From NCBI GenBank assembly GCA_963724735.1, contig CAVRVX010000005.1, positions 51,539-115,538 on the forward strand: a stretch of 64,000 nt of DNA, given 5' to 3'. A model generated the notes under the pieces. The model had not been told where the DNA came from. It did no database searches and was given only the letters and a program-made list of their open reading frames with translations. Source of the DNA: Rhodoplanes sp963724735 (GTDB lineage: Bacteria > Pseudomonadota > Alphaproteobacteria > Rhizobiales > Xanthobacteraceae). The position numbers and the translations under genes are program-made. Shown piece after piece: positions 57,063 to 64,000 of the stretch (position 1 is its first letter; each line of letters opens with the position of its first letter).

Positions 57063-58965
57063 GTAGGGACGGAGATTACTCTCCGCCCCCCGCACAGATC
57101 CCGGCGGGCGCTGCTAACGCACCGGGCTCCCACCTTGGATAGTGACGAGGAACCGCTTCTCAGGCCACGGATGCAGGATGCGGGGGAATGGCAGGTGCCG
57201 GTCTGCGATCGCCTTCATTCGGGTCCACGTTACTCGGCGCCGCTGGCTGCGGCGCATGAGGGCGCGGTGCCAGCGTTCGATCATGTGATGCCGGAATGCT
57301 GAGATCGCTGAGCCGCTCATCGGCACAGCATAGTAGGCCATCCAGCCGCGCAGGACCTGAGCAAGCCATTTGCCTTGCCCATCGATCCCGTCGTGTCTGG
57401 TCGCCATGAGCTGCTCCTTGATCTCCCGAAGTTTGGTTCGCATGCGCTTGGCCATCGGCTTCCTTCCGAGCACGAAGCCGCTGCCGTCCCGCCGGGTCGC
57501 GCAATAATGCTTGAACCCTAGGAAGTCGAACGTCTCCGGTTTACCGAGGCCTCGAGCGCGGCGGTTCGCAATCGCGTTCCGACCAAACTCGATGAGCCGC
57601 GTCTTATCGGGATGAAGATTTAGTCCAAAACGAGCGAGCCTCGCCTTGAGATCGGCAAGGAATTGCTCCGCTTCGCGCCGGTGCTCGAAGCCAACGATCG
57701 AGTTGTCCGCGTAGCGCACGACAATCACGTCGCCGGTGGCGTATCGCTGTCGCCACTGGTGGACCCATTGATCATAGACATGATGGAGGTAGATGTTCGC
57801 CAAGAGCGGGCTGATGACCGCGCCCTGCGGCGTCCCTTCCTCCATCTCGATCACGCGTCCATCTTCGAGCACGCCTGCCGTCAGCCATTTGGCAATCAAC
57901 CGGATAATTCGCCGGTCGCCAATCCGATGCTCGACGAAGCGGATCAGCCACTCCCGGCTGACCTTGTCGAAAAAGGATTGAACGTCGCAATCGAGCACCC
58001 AGTTGATCCGCCGCTTCCCGATCCCGAACGCGAGCGCATCCAGCGCTTGATGCTGGTGGCGCTTCGGTCGGAAACCGTAGCTGAAGCCCAGGAACGCCGA
58101 CTTATAGATCGGCGTCAGGATTGTCACCACCGCAGCCTGGACGATCTTGTCCTCTATGGCCGCGATGCCGAGCGGCCGCTGTCTGCCATCCGCCTTCGGT
58201 ATATACTTCCGGCGCGACGGCAGCGCTCGATACGCTCCTGTGTGGACGCGAGCATGCAGGTCCAGGAGGTTTGCCTCAAGGTGCTCTGCGTATTCGCTCC
58301 ACGTCATCTCATCGACACCTGGCGCTGCGGTCTTCTTCAGTCCGAAGAAGCTTGCCCGCAGGACATCAATGTTGACGTGATGCAGGAGCGCCGTCAGCTT
58401 GTCCTGTCTATTCCTGATGACGGCTTCTCGTATGCGGGCCTGCGCCCGTGACACGGCGTCCCGGCTCTGCGTCCGGACCGTGCTTTGCAGGTCCGCATTC
58501 TCCTTGGCCCCGCCCCTTCGCTCCACGGACTCCGCAGCGGCCGAAGCCGCTTTGTTCGCCCCCTTCCACGCTACCTCGGGCAGGTCCGACTTCTCCGTCG
58601 CGCTCATCGTCGGCTACAGCCTCCGGCCTTCCCGACAACGTCCCGGCCACGACTGGCGGGGACGGCGATGGAGATCTCCCGGTTCCCGTGCAAAAGGCTT
58701 CTGCGCATGCCAGGGTCTACGACGACGCGGGGTCGGCATGTGTCTTGCGATATCGACACCCGCCGTATTGCCTTCTGTGGGACGGAAAACATCAGCACCC
58801 CGAACTTGTCTTACGCCGCTCAATACCTCGCCTGCGCCCTCCCCTGTGAACGCTTCACGTCTGCCCTCGCGGACAACCCGTGCATCACTCGGGGCCAGTG
58901 CGGTTCGCTACTCCTTCACCGTGACGGACTTCCACCGTCTACCTTTTGCCGGTCTCCCGGCGCAC
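57063..58965 (-). mobile_element. group II intron (class C-like) inserted antisense in the PIN-like gene
   Basis: On the minus strand it starts GTGCGCCGGG (58965 downward) and ends ...GGAGATTACTCTCCG-type stem and CCCTAC (57063). Domain V is at 57097-57129 (minus strand GAGCCCGGTGCGT...CCGGGATC), followed by TGTGCGGGGGGCG and a domain VI stem. The limits are supported independently: removing exactly this span restores the reading frame of the host gene. Confidence 0.85.
57114..58607 (-). CDS. group II intron reverse transcriptase/maturase with YADN active site
   Basis: 497 residues. RT blocks in order: GVDEMTWSEY, RRKYIPKADGRQRPLGIAAIEDKIVQ, FLGFSYGFRPKRHQHQALD, WVLDCDVQSFFDKV (first catalytic Asp), GTPQGAVISPLLANIYL, VVRYADNSIVGFEH and LGLNLHPDKTRLIEFG-like text, then maturase domain X (WLAQVLRGWMAYYAVPM). 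The catalytic box, normally YADD, reads YADN at residues 299-302, so the second metal-binding Asp is Asn and polymerase activity is expected to be lost or weak. The stop codon lies inside domain V. No endonuclease domain is present, as in class C introns. Confidence 0.9.
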   Translation of the reverse strand: MSATEKSDLPEVAWKGANKAASAAAESVERRGGAKENADLQSTVRTQSRDAVSRAQARIREAVIRNRQDKLTALLHHVNIDVLRASFFGLKKTAAPGVDEMTWSEYAEHLEANLLDLHARVHTGAYRALPSRRKYIPKADGRQRPLGIAAIEDKIVQAAVVTILTPIYKSAFLGFSYGFRPKRHQHQALDALAFGIGKRRINWVLDCDVQSFFDKVSREWLIRFVEHRIGDRRIIRLIAKWLTAGVLEDGRVIEMEEGTPQGAVISPLLANIYLHHVYDQWVHQWRQRYATGDVIVVRYADNSIVGFEHRREAEQFLADLKARLARFGLNLHPDKTRLIEFGRNAIANRRARGLGKPETFDFLGFKHYCATRRDGSGFVLGRKPMAKRMRTKLREIKEQLMATRHDGIDGQGKWLAQVLRGWMAYYAVPMSGSAISAFRHHMIERWHRALMRRSQRRRVTWTRMKAIADRHLPFPRILHPWPEKRFLVTIQGGSPVR

Positions 58966-59110
58966 CCGCTCCACCCATTTCGTTTTTATCGATGCGTATC
59001 AAGACCTGCCAGACGACTTCATGATGCAGGCGCTCGCGACGCCAAGGGACGGCAAAAGCAGCGTGTTGGGCTACAGGGTCTACAGCCGAGATCGCTCGGG
59101 GAAGCAAGCG

Positions 59111-59145
59111 TAGCCCGGGTGAAGCGCAGCGCAATCCGGGACAAG
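59111..59145. repeat. REP-like palindrome GTAGCCCGGGT...AATCCGGGA
   Basis: CCCGGGTGAAGCGCAGCGCAATCCGGG forms a stem with arms CCCGGGT and ATCCGGG. This is the sequence type of repeats scattered in many proteobacterial genomes and associated with RAYT proteins. It begins exactly at the stop codon of the reconstructed PIN-like gene. Confidence 0.6.
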
Positions 59146-59224
59146 CTTCAGATTACGCGCTCTGGCAACGGTGTGATTGGGAGCACACGGAAATGAGATG
59201 GATTTCGAGCGACACCCGTCGATC

Positions 59225-59280
59225 AATGTTCCACGTCTATATCAGGCGAGACCCATGATGGATTTCGGTGAGCGGAGGGG
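59225..59280 (+). pseudogene. RAYT transposase C-terminal relic
   Basis: FHVYIRRDP then, after a shift, MMDFGERRG: the same ending as the relic at 54586-54669 (FHLYVRRGLL...TMDFGERRD), with the LLPADWAGD block deleted. The nucleotide run ATGGATTTCGGTGAGCGGAGGGG differs from the upstream copy at only a few positions. Confidence 0.45.
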
Positions 59281-59490
59281 ATGACCTGGAGTTCGTGTTA
59301 TTCACTCTCGGTGCACCGAAGGTGCGCCGCCATCGGTGCAAATCAAGATGCGAAAAGCGCAAAAAAAATAGTACTTCGCGTCGATGCGCCTTGTCCGTGT
59401 GGTAGCGGGAAAACGATTGCGAGCTGTCATCTCGACACGGACGGTCGTTTTAGAAAGAATTTAGACCCGCTACAGCCGCCCGGTCCTCTA

Positions 59491-60613
59491 TTAATCAGTC
59501 CATAAGTAGTTGCACATTTTTGTTGACAGGGCGAATTTCGTCTGATTCTGAAGGGAGATGAAACCAGACGATGCTCGCAAGTTGGATCACACGACGCTGG
59601 AAGAGATGCGCATGCGCGCCGTGCGCAGCGTACAGGCTGGCGAAAGTCCCGAGGTTGTCGCACGATCCATGCGGATCAACCGCCGTACGATCTATGGCTG
59701 GCTGGCGCAGTATCGGCGAGGTGGCTGGGGAGCGCTGAAAGCCAAGCCGCTTTTGGGCAGGCCGCCCAAACTGGATGCGCGCGCCTTGCAATGGATTTAC
59801 AACACCATCACGCAGAAGAACCCGTTGCAACTGAAGTTCGCCTTCGCGCTGTGGACGCGTGCCATGGTGGCAAAGCTGATCAAGGATAAGTTTGGGGTCG
59901 TGTTGAGCGCCAATTCGGTTGGTCGACTGCTGGCGCAACTTGGCATCACTTGCCAGAAGCCCTTGCACCGTGCGCAGGAGCGCGACGAGGCTGTGGTCGA
60001 GCAATGGCTCAGGAAGGACTACCCGAAGATCAAAGCCCTGGCGCAGCGAGAAAAGGCCGAGATCTTCTTTGGCGACGCCGCCCACATGCGCTCCGATCAT
60101 CATGCCGGGCGCACGTGGGGTAAGAGGGGCGCAACCCCCATCGTCGAAACCACGGGTGCGCGCCATCGCATGAGCCTGATCTCGGCGATTACCGCGCGCG
60201 GCCATATGCGGTTCATGATCAAAGAAAAGGGTGGGGTGAATGCAGCGGTCTTCATCGAGTTTCTCAAGCGCCTGATGGCCGGCGCCAAGCGCGCGATTTT
60301 CTTGATCGTCGATCGCGGCCCCGCCCACATTGCCAAGAAGACCAGAGCTTTTGTCGACAGCCAACACGGCAGACTGCGGCTGTTTTTTCTGCCGCCCTAT
60401 TCGCCCGACCGCAATCCAGACGAACTGGTCTGGAAACACCTCAAGGCCGACACTGTTGGCCGCATGACAATTACCGACAAGGCCGATTTCAAAGTCAAGG
60501 TCCGCGCATCTATGCGCCAACTGCAAAACGACCCAGAAAAAATCCGGTCATTCTACCAAAAACCATCGCTCAAATATGCCGCCTGAGAGTGCATTTACTT
60601 ATGGACCGATTAA
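59491..60613 (+). mobile_element. IS630-family element, copy 2 (1123 bp)
   Basis: Same ends and length as copy 1; TA at 59489-59490 and 60614-60615. Only three base differences from copy 1 were noticed on reading, so one copy is a recent product of the other or both share a recent source. Confidence 0.9.
59558..60586 (+). CDS. IS630-family transposase (copy 2)
   Basis: 342 residues, identical in layout to copy 1, with Met instead of Ile at residue 18 (EEMRMRAV) and Leu instead of Val in FGVVLSANS. All DDE positions are present (FFGDAAHMRSD, LIVDRGPAH, NPDELVW). Intact. Confidence 0.94.
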   Translation: MKPDDARKLDHTTLEEMRMRAVRSVQAGESPEVVARSMRINRRTIYGWLAQYRRGGWGALKAKPLLGRPPKLDARALQWIYNTITQKNPLQLKFAFALWTRAMVAKLIKDKFGVVLSANSVGRLLAQLGITCQKPLHRAQERDEAVVEQWLRKDYPKIKALAQREKAEIFFGDAAHMRSDHHAGRTWGKRGATPIVETTGARHRMSLISAITARGHMRFMIKEKGGVNAAVFIEFLKRLMAGAKRAIFLIVDRGPAHIAKKTRAFVDSQHGRLRLFFLPPYSPDRNPDELVWKHLKADTVGRMTITDKADFKVKVRASMRQLQNDPEKIRSFYQKPSLKYAA

Positions 60614-61569
60614 TAACTAACTACAACCATCCCCATTGCTATCTTCGCGACACGTATGACTGCTCACAACAGATTTCTCGTGAGCACTACATGTCAAAGG
60701 CGGTCCTCGATCAATTGGGTTCCACATTGCGGGTTTCGGGCGTGCCCTGGCTCCAGCCAGGCGAAACGCTCGACACTTCGGCAGGAAGCCTCACGGCGAA
60801 AATCTTATGCAAGCGCCACAATGAAGCGCTATCCCCACTAGACAGTGAGGCGTCGCTATTTTTATCGACGTTGCGCAAAGCGCTAATTGATTTGCGGAGA
60901 AAGACCTTATCTCGAAAGCCGATATTCCACCTCATAAATGGCGCAGCTATCGAATTGTGGATGCTGAAGGTTGCGTGCGGTCTCTATTTTTCAGTTGGTT
61001 CGAAAGACGGTAAGCGAATTTCTGAAACCCATACAATTGCTATGGATAATGTTTTCCGTGCCTTCGTTCAATTAGATTGGGATACTAGAGGCGGTCTATA
61101 TTTCGTCGGTAATACAGGAACGCGCGTAACCGTTGCGGATAACGTGGGAATGACAACCCTCACGGATCAGGTTGCGCGCCGCTTCAGCGGAAATAGAATT
61201 TCGCTACACGGATTTACGCTTGATTGCCTCTTTGACACTGTCGGAGCCAATCCCGGAGCGTGGAGTGGTGTAGTGTGGCGGCCCAGTGAGCTTGTTCTGA
61301 GACGAGGGCGGCGAGCGCACCACATCATTTTGACCTGGCCGCGCGGAACGCCTGAGCAATCCATTACGCTTGACGAGGCGTGACCTGAACCCAGCCGATG
61401 AGCGATCCCTCAAGTAAAATCGAGCGACAAACAACAAAGAAGAAGGTGACGAAAGCCCCTGAAATCGTACGAGCCCCGAAGTAAATATCCCCCGGCAGAG
61501 CCGGGGGCTTTAGGATGTGAGCCGCTCGAAGCGGCTGGTTGGGGTCGCTAACGCGATCCCGGGTTCGGG

Positions 61570-62664
61570 TGCGTGGATTCCGGAGCGAGGTGCAATGGGT
61601 CTATGAAAACCGGATCTGCACGTCTTTGCCAAGCTCTTTGAGGATCGCCTGGAATGGCGTCTTGAAACCGAGGCATTTTCTCGGCGTGAGATTGGCGGTG
61701 AGGATGATGTCCTGGATTTCTTCGTCGGACACTTTGTCGATGTCGATCTGACGCGGCAACCAGCGTCGCAATCGGCCATTGGCGTTTTCGACTCCGCCCT
61801 TCTGCCACGACGCGTAGGCGTCACAGAACCAAGTGGTCATGGCGCACATGGTCTTAAGGAGAGCGTGCTGGGCGAAGGCGGTATCATTGTCGAAAGTAAT
61901 GGACTTGCGCAGCGTGGGTTCGATGCGGGCGAACACCGCCAGCATGACCGAAATGGTTTCGGCGGCGGTTTTTCCGACGAGCCTCGCTGCGAGCGTGACG
62001 CGGGATTTGCGCTCATGGAGAACGAGCACGGGCCGTGTGCGCTTGCAGATGATGAGGTCGCCCTCCCAATGACCAGCCTCGGTTCTGGCGTCGATATTTT
62101 CGGGCCGTTCATGGATGGAGACGCGATCCTTTATGGTATCTCGCGAAGGCCTCGATCGGCGCGGGCGGCGGCGTTTGTGACGTCGCGTGAGATAACGCCA
62201 CAGCTGCTCGGCCTTTTGGGCGGCGCGGTAGATGAAGGCGTAGATCGTCTCGCAGCCCACGGCCCGCAGACGGCGTTCGTTTCCGGCTTTCAGCCAGCCC
62301 GCGATTTGCTCGGGCGTCCACCCTTCTGCGAGGCGGTCGAGAACGAAGCTCCGCAAGGCTCGGTCTTTCTCGATCAACGCTTCACGCCGCCTGCGCAATT
62401 GATAAGCTCCGGCGGCGTGAAGCGGCGAGTAGCGCCCGCTCGGCAGCCTATTGCGGGACAGTTCGCGTGAGATCGTCGACTTTGGACGGCGGAGCGCCCG
62501 AGCGATGGCGCCGATCGAATAGCCCAGGACCTTCAACAAACCAATCTGTTCTCTCTCGTCATCTGACAAATGCGAATAGCCGCGCATGGCAACACTCCCT
62601 GAGGTCTCGATCCTGCCGATACCAAATCGGCTGGGGGGTGTTGCACCTCGCGTCAGAACTCAGG
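61570..62664 (-). mobile_element. IS30-family insertion sequence, copy 2
   Basis: Inverted ends ATTCCGGAGCGAGGTGCAAT (61577-61596) and GTTGCACCTCGCGTCAGAAC (62640-62659), the same as copy 1. The orientation is opposite to copy 1, about 38.6 kb away. Confidence 0.8.
61601..62587 (-). CDS. IS30-family transposase (copy 2)
   Basis: 328 residues, full length, nearly identical to copy 1; differences seen are Tyr for His in GYSIGA, Glu for Lys in RPENID, His for Tyr in VLHERK, Phe for Leu in TFDNDT, and Arg for Gln in the last residues. The DDE residues are conserved (GHWEGDLI, FDNDTAF, KGGVENANGR). Confidence 0.92.
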   Translation of the reverse strand: MRGYSHLSDDEREQIGLLKVLGYSIGAIARALRRPKSTISRELSRNRLPSGRYSPLHAAGAYQLRRRREALIEKDRALRSFVLDRLAEGWTPEQIAGWLKAGNERRLRAVGCETIYAFIYRAAQKAEQLWRYLTRRHKRRRPRRSRPSRDTIKDRVSIHERPENIDARTEAGHWEGDLIICKRTRPVLVLHERKSRVTLAARLVGKTAAETISVMLAVFARIEPTLRKSITFDNDTAFAQHALLKTMCAMTTWFCDAYASWQKGGVENANGRLRRWLPRQIDIDKVSDEEIQDIILTANLTPRKCLGFKTPFQAILKELGKDVQIRFS

Positions 62665-62684
62665 GTGCCGCCTATGGCGGCACG

Positions 62685-63096
62685 TCAGCGCCACAGATTG
62701 AGTTGCTCCAGGCGCTTATCCTCCTCTTCCTGGTTCTTGATGTACTCACGGATTGCTTGCTCGTCCGCCCCACTGGCCCAGAAATGCTGGCCCACGAGAT
62801 TGCGCCTACGTTCGCCGTAGACGCGGGCCAGGTGGATTGGCGCTCTTGCCCTTGATGAAGCCCACGACCTGCGACACCGCATATTTCGGTGGGATCGAGA
62901 TCATCATGTGCACGTGATCCGGCATCAGGTGCCCTTCTTCGATCCGGCATTCCTTCTGCATCGCCAACTTCCGGAACACCTCCCCAAGATGCCTGCGCAA
63001 CTCGGTGTACAGCGTCTTCCTGCGGCACTTGGGAATGAAGACCACGTGATATTTGCAGTCCCATTTCGTGTGACTTAGGCTCTCAACCTCGTCCAT
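62685..63096 (-). pseudogene. IS200-type TnpA transposase, one-base frameshift
   Basis: The first frame gives LSHTKWDCKYHVVFIPKCRRKTLY, MQKECRIEEGHLMPDHVHMMISIPPKYAVSQVVGFIKGKSA, including the HUH motif DHVHMM. At about 62837-62838 one extra base (AAT for AT) shifts the frame. The remainder reads IHLARVYGERRRNLVGQHFWA and IREYIKNQEEEDKRLEQL in the next frame, with the candidate catalytic Tyr in IREYIK. The stretch RGYFVSTVG usually found before DExxIREYI is missing. Inactive as read. Confidence 0.8.
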
Positions 63097-63385
63097 CGAT
63101 GAACTTCCCTTTCGTGTGCTTGGCGGCTCACGATTCGGAAGCTTCGTCGATGGACCCCTTTAAACGTCAAACTGCTACTGCCACCCCGGCAGAGCCGGGG
63201 GGTCTCCTATCGGATGCTAGCGCGCGGGCACTGTCACAGTAACGCTAGCTTGGTACGGACGGACCGTATAGCGTTCGCTTATTGACAAGCTCTCATATCG
63301 CCGCCACCGCTTTCCGCGCATCGTCATCCAGCAAGCCGTCGGGCTCTATTTTCGCTTCGCTCTGAGCTACCGTGACGTCGAGGAT

Positions 63386-63976
63386 ATGCTCGCCGAGCGT
63401 GGCATCGATGTGTCCTACGAGACGGTCCGCCGCTGGGCATTAAAGTTCGGAACGATCATTGCGCGCAAGCTGAGACGAGGTCGGCCGCGGCCGGACGGGC
63501 GGTGGCATCTCGATGAAGTGTTCGTCTCCGTCAATGGCAAACAGCTGTACGTCTGGCGTGCCGTGGACAGCGAAGGCGAGGTTTTAGATATCCTCGTTCA
63601 ACCACGGCGAGACCGTCAGGCGGCACTCAAGCTCATGCGGAAACTTCTGAAGAAGCAAGGCATCACTCCAGCCACCATCGTCACCGACAAGCTCAGATCC
63701 TACGGTTCTGCGCTGCGCGAACTTGGTGTTGCGTGGCGTCACGACACCGGTCGCTGGAAGAATAACCGGGCAGAGAATTCCCATCAGCCATTGCGACAAC
63801 GCGAACGACGTATGAAGCGCTTCAAGTCTTCCGGATCGGCACAGCGCTTTCTCTCAATCCACGCCGCCATCTACAATGTGTTCAACATCCAACGCCATCT
63901 GACTTCCCGCCGAACCCTGCGCGTGTTTCGTGATCAGGCGATGCTAACGTGGCGCCAAGCGACAGTCGCAGCGTGA
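63386..63976 (+). CDS. IS6-family transposase (N-terminus unclear)
   Basis: 196 residues from ATG 63386. The family sequence extends upstream in frame without a standard start codon (LSYRRHRFPRIVIQQAVGLYFRFALSYRDVED from about 63284), so either an unusual start is used or the 5' end is damaged. DDE core: WHLDEVFVSVNG (Asp), ATIVTDKLRSYGSAL (Asp), RAENSHQPLRQRERRMKRFKS (Glu). Typical IS6 length is about 230 residues. The right end of the element is probably just beyond the window. Confidence 0.85.
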   Translation: MLAERGIDVSYETVRRWALKFGTIIARKLRRGRPRPDGRWHLDEVFVSVNGKQLYVWRAVDSEGEVLDILVQPRRDRQAALKLMRKLLKKQGITPATIVTDKLRSYGSALRELGVAWRHDTGRWKNNRAENSHQPLRQRERRMKRFKSSGSAQRFLSIHAAIYNVFNIQRHLTSRRTLRVFRDQAMLTWRQATVAA

Positions 63977-64000
63977 ACTGTTACGGCCATGGTCATTTGG

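Larger units (their letters stand above)
54742..59113 (+). pseudogene. PIN-like gene interrupted by an IS630 and an antisense group II intron
   Basis: Three exon-like pieces (54742-55156, 56282-57062, 58966-59113) join to exactly 448 codons without a stop. Removing the IS630 with one TA joins GMHA to NAKEQRQRLAAEL; removing the intron joins ASKEWS to RRSTHFVFIDAYQDLPDDF. The 447-residue protein begins KLLVYLDQNFISEMAK (Asp13 in a PIN-like first strand). Later it has DVTDIDAMATYLPYCDVYGADRFMAEVAR (Asp241, Asp243, Asp253), the acidic layout of PIN-like metal nucleases, with charged helices between. The PIN assignment is mine from motifs only. The intron is antisense, so splicing cannot rescue the message; the gene is inactive. 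ATG context: CAGCGCGC, a weak ribosome site. Confidence 0.7.
59281..61383 (+). pseudogene. SEC-C-motif gene interrupted by the second IS630 copy
   Basis: Pieces 59281-59490 and 60616-61383 join at the TA to 326 codons in frame (GPL to TNYNHPHCYLRDTYDC). The N-terminal part has the SEC-C zinc motif (APCPCGSGKTIASCH). The long second part has SREHYMSKAVLDQLG, LTAKILCKRHNEALSPLDSEASLFLSTL, a Cys/His pair that may bind a metal as in HNH-like folds, and a beta-rich end (LILTWPRGTPEQSITLDE-like). I recall this arrangement in uncharacterised bacterial proteins but no function. The true start is uncertain: the ATG at 59281 sits at the edge of the RAYT relic, and GTG 59311 is an alternative. Inactive as interrupted. 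Confidence 0.65.
61488..63200 (-). mobile_element. IS200/IS605-type element with IS30 nested inside
   Basis: The hairpin CCCCGGC-AGA-GCCGGGG occurs at both outer limits (about 61490-61506 and 63184-63200). Between them are a second hairpin AGCCGCT-CGA-AGCGGCT (about 61518-61534), the palindrome GTGCCGCC-TAT-GGCGGCAC (62665-62683) beside the transposase stop, and a TnpA gene. IS30 copy 2 interrupts the 3' side. That these form one element is inferred from the matching outer hairpins; the exact ends are not known. Confidence 0.45.

Noticed and set aside
57114..58607. Retron or defence-associated reverse transcriptase next to the PIN-like gene
   Set aside because: Domain X, class C-type RNA ends and domain V identify it as a group II intron protein; the exact frame repair of the host gene shows it is an insertion, not a functional partner.
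55157..60613. Composite transposon made of the two IS630 copies
   Set aside because: Each copy has its own TA duplication and lies inside a different gene whose frame it interrupts, so they are two independent insertions.
54742..61383. Active toxin-antitoxin or anti-phage operon
   Set aside because: Both candidate genes are physically interrupted, so no active system can be claimed here; only the reconstructed ancestors are of interest.
61398..61484. 28-codon basic frame (MSDPSSKIERQTTKKK...)
   Set aside because: No ribosome site, very short, and it ends at the hairpin of the IS200-like element; too weak to call a gene.

Overview
The window looks like a chromosome segment of a high-GC alphaproteobacterium of the Hyphomicrobiales (Bradyrhizobium/Rhodopseudomonas-like). 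The grounds are the class I lysyl-tRNA synthetase, the ftsE-ftsX-ydcF-plsC-ChaC-DUF2125 block, several small proteins of a type familiar from rhizobial genomes, and rhizobial-type IS30, IS481, IS630, IS1634, IS91 and IS200 elements. These assignments come from reading the sequence; no database search was run.

Bases 1-21.5 kb are ordinary core genome: a universal stress protein (cut by the window edge), purH, an AhpD-like protein, gamma-glutamyltransferase, a MacA/MacB-type efflux pair, Cu/Zn superoxide dismutase, the envelope block (DUF2125, ChaC-like, plsC, ydcF, ftsX, ftsE), several secreted or small enzymes, lysyl-tRNA synthetase (with an apparent one-base frameshift) and a solute-binding protein.

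Bases 21.6-35.8 kb are a zone of insertion and decay. A glycosyltransferase gene is split by an IS1595 relic and an IS30 copy. Then come a few intact small genes (TPR protein, pterin dehydratase, VOC protein), broken phage head genes (prohead protease, portal), group II intron debris with two domain-V copies, a broken tyrosine recombinase beside an IS91 transposase, and an IS630 with a poly-A frameshift.

Bases 35.8-46.3 kb hold one minus-strand catabolic operon: GntR regulator relic, substrate-binding protein, LivH, fused LivM-LivG, LivF, aldehyde dehydrogenase, shikimate-dehydrogenase-like protein, SDR, fused E1 alpha-beta 2-oxoacid dehydrogenase, and the first third of a 3-hydroxyacyl-CoA dehydrogenase. 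Both ends are cut: a deletion joins the regulator to the binding protein at one end, and mobile DNA truncates the dehydrogenase at the other. The uptake and oxidation genes between them read as intact.

Bases 46.4-64 kb are a second mobile zone: decayed IS1634, decayed IS630, intact IS481 with a clear target duplication, small secreted or zinc-ribbon genes and their relics, two near-identical IS630 copies, a group II intron, an IS200 element with an IS30 nested inside, and an IS6 transposase at the edge. The most informative find is a 447-codon PIN-like gene that can be rebuilt exactly in frame by removing an IS630 (TA duplication) and an antisense group II intron. A neighbouring SEC-C-motif gene is rebuilt in frame by removing the second IS630. 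The intron's reverse transcriptase carries YADN in place of the catalytic YADD.
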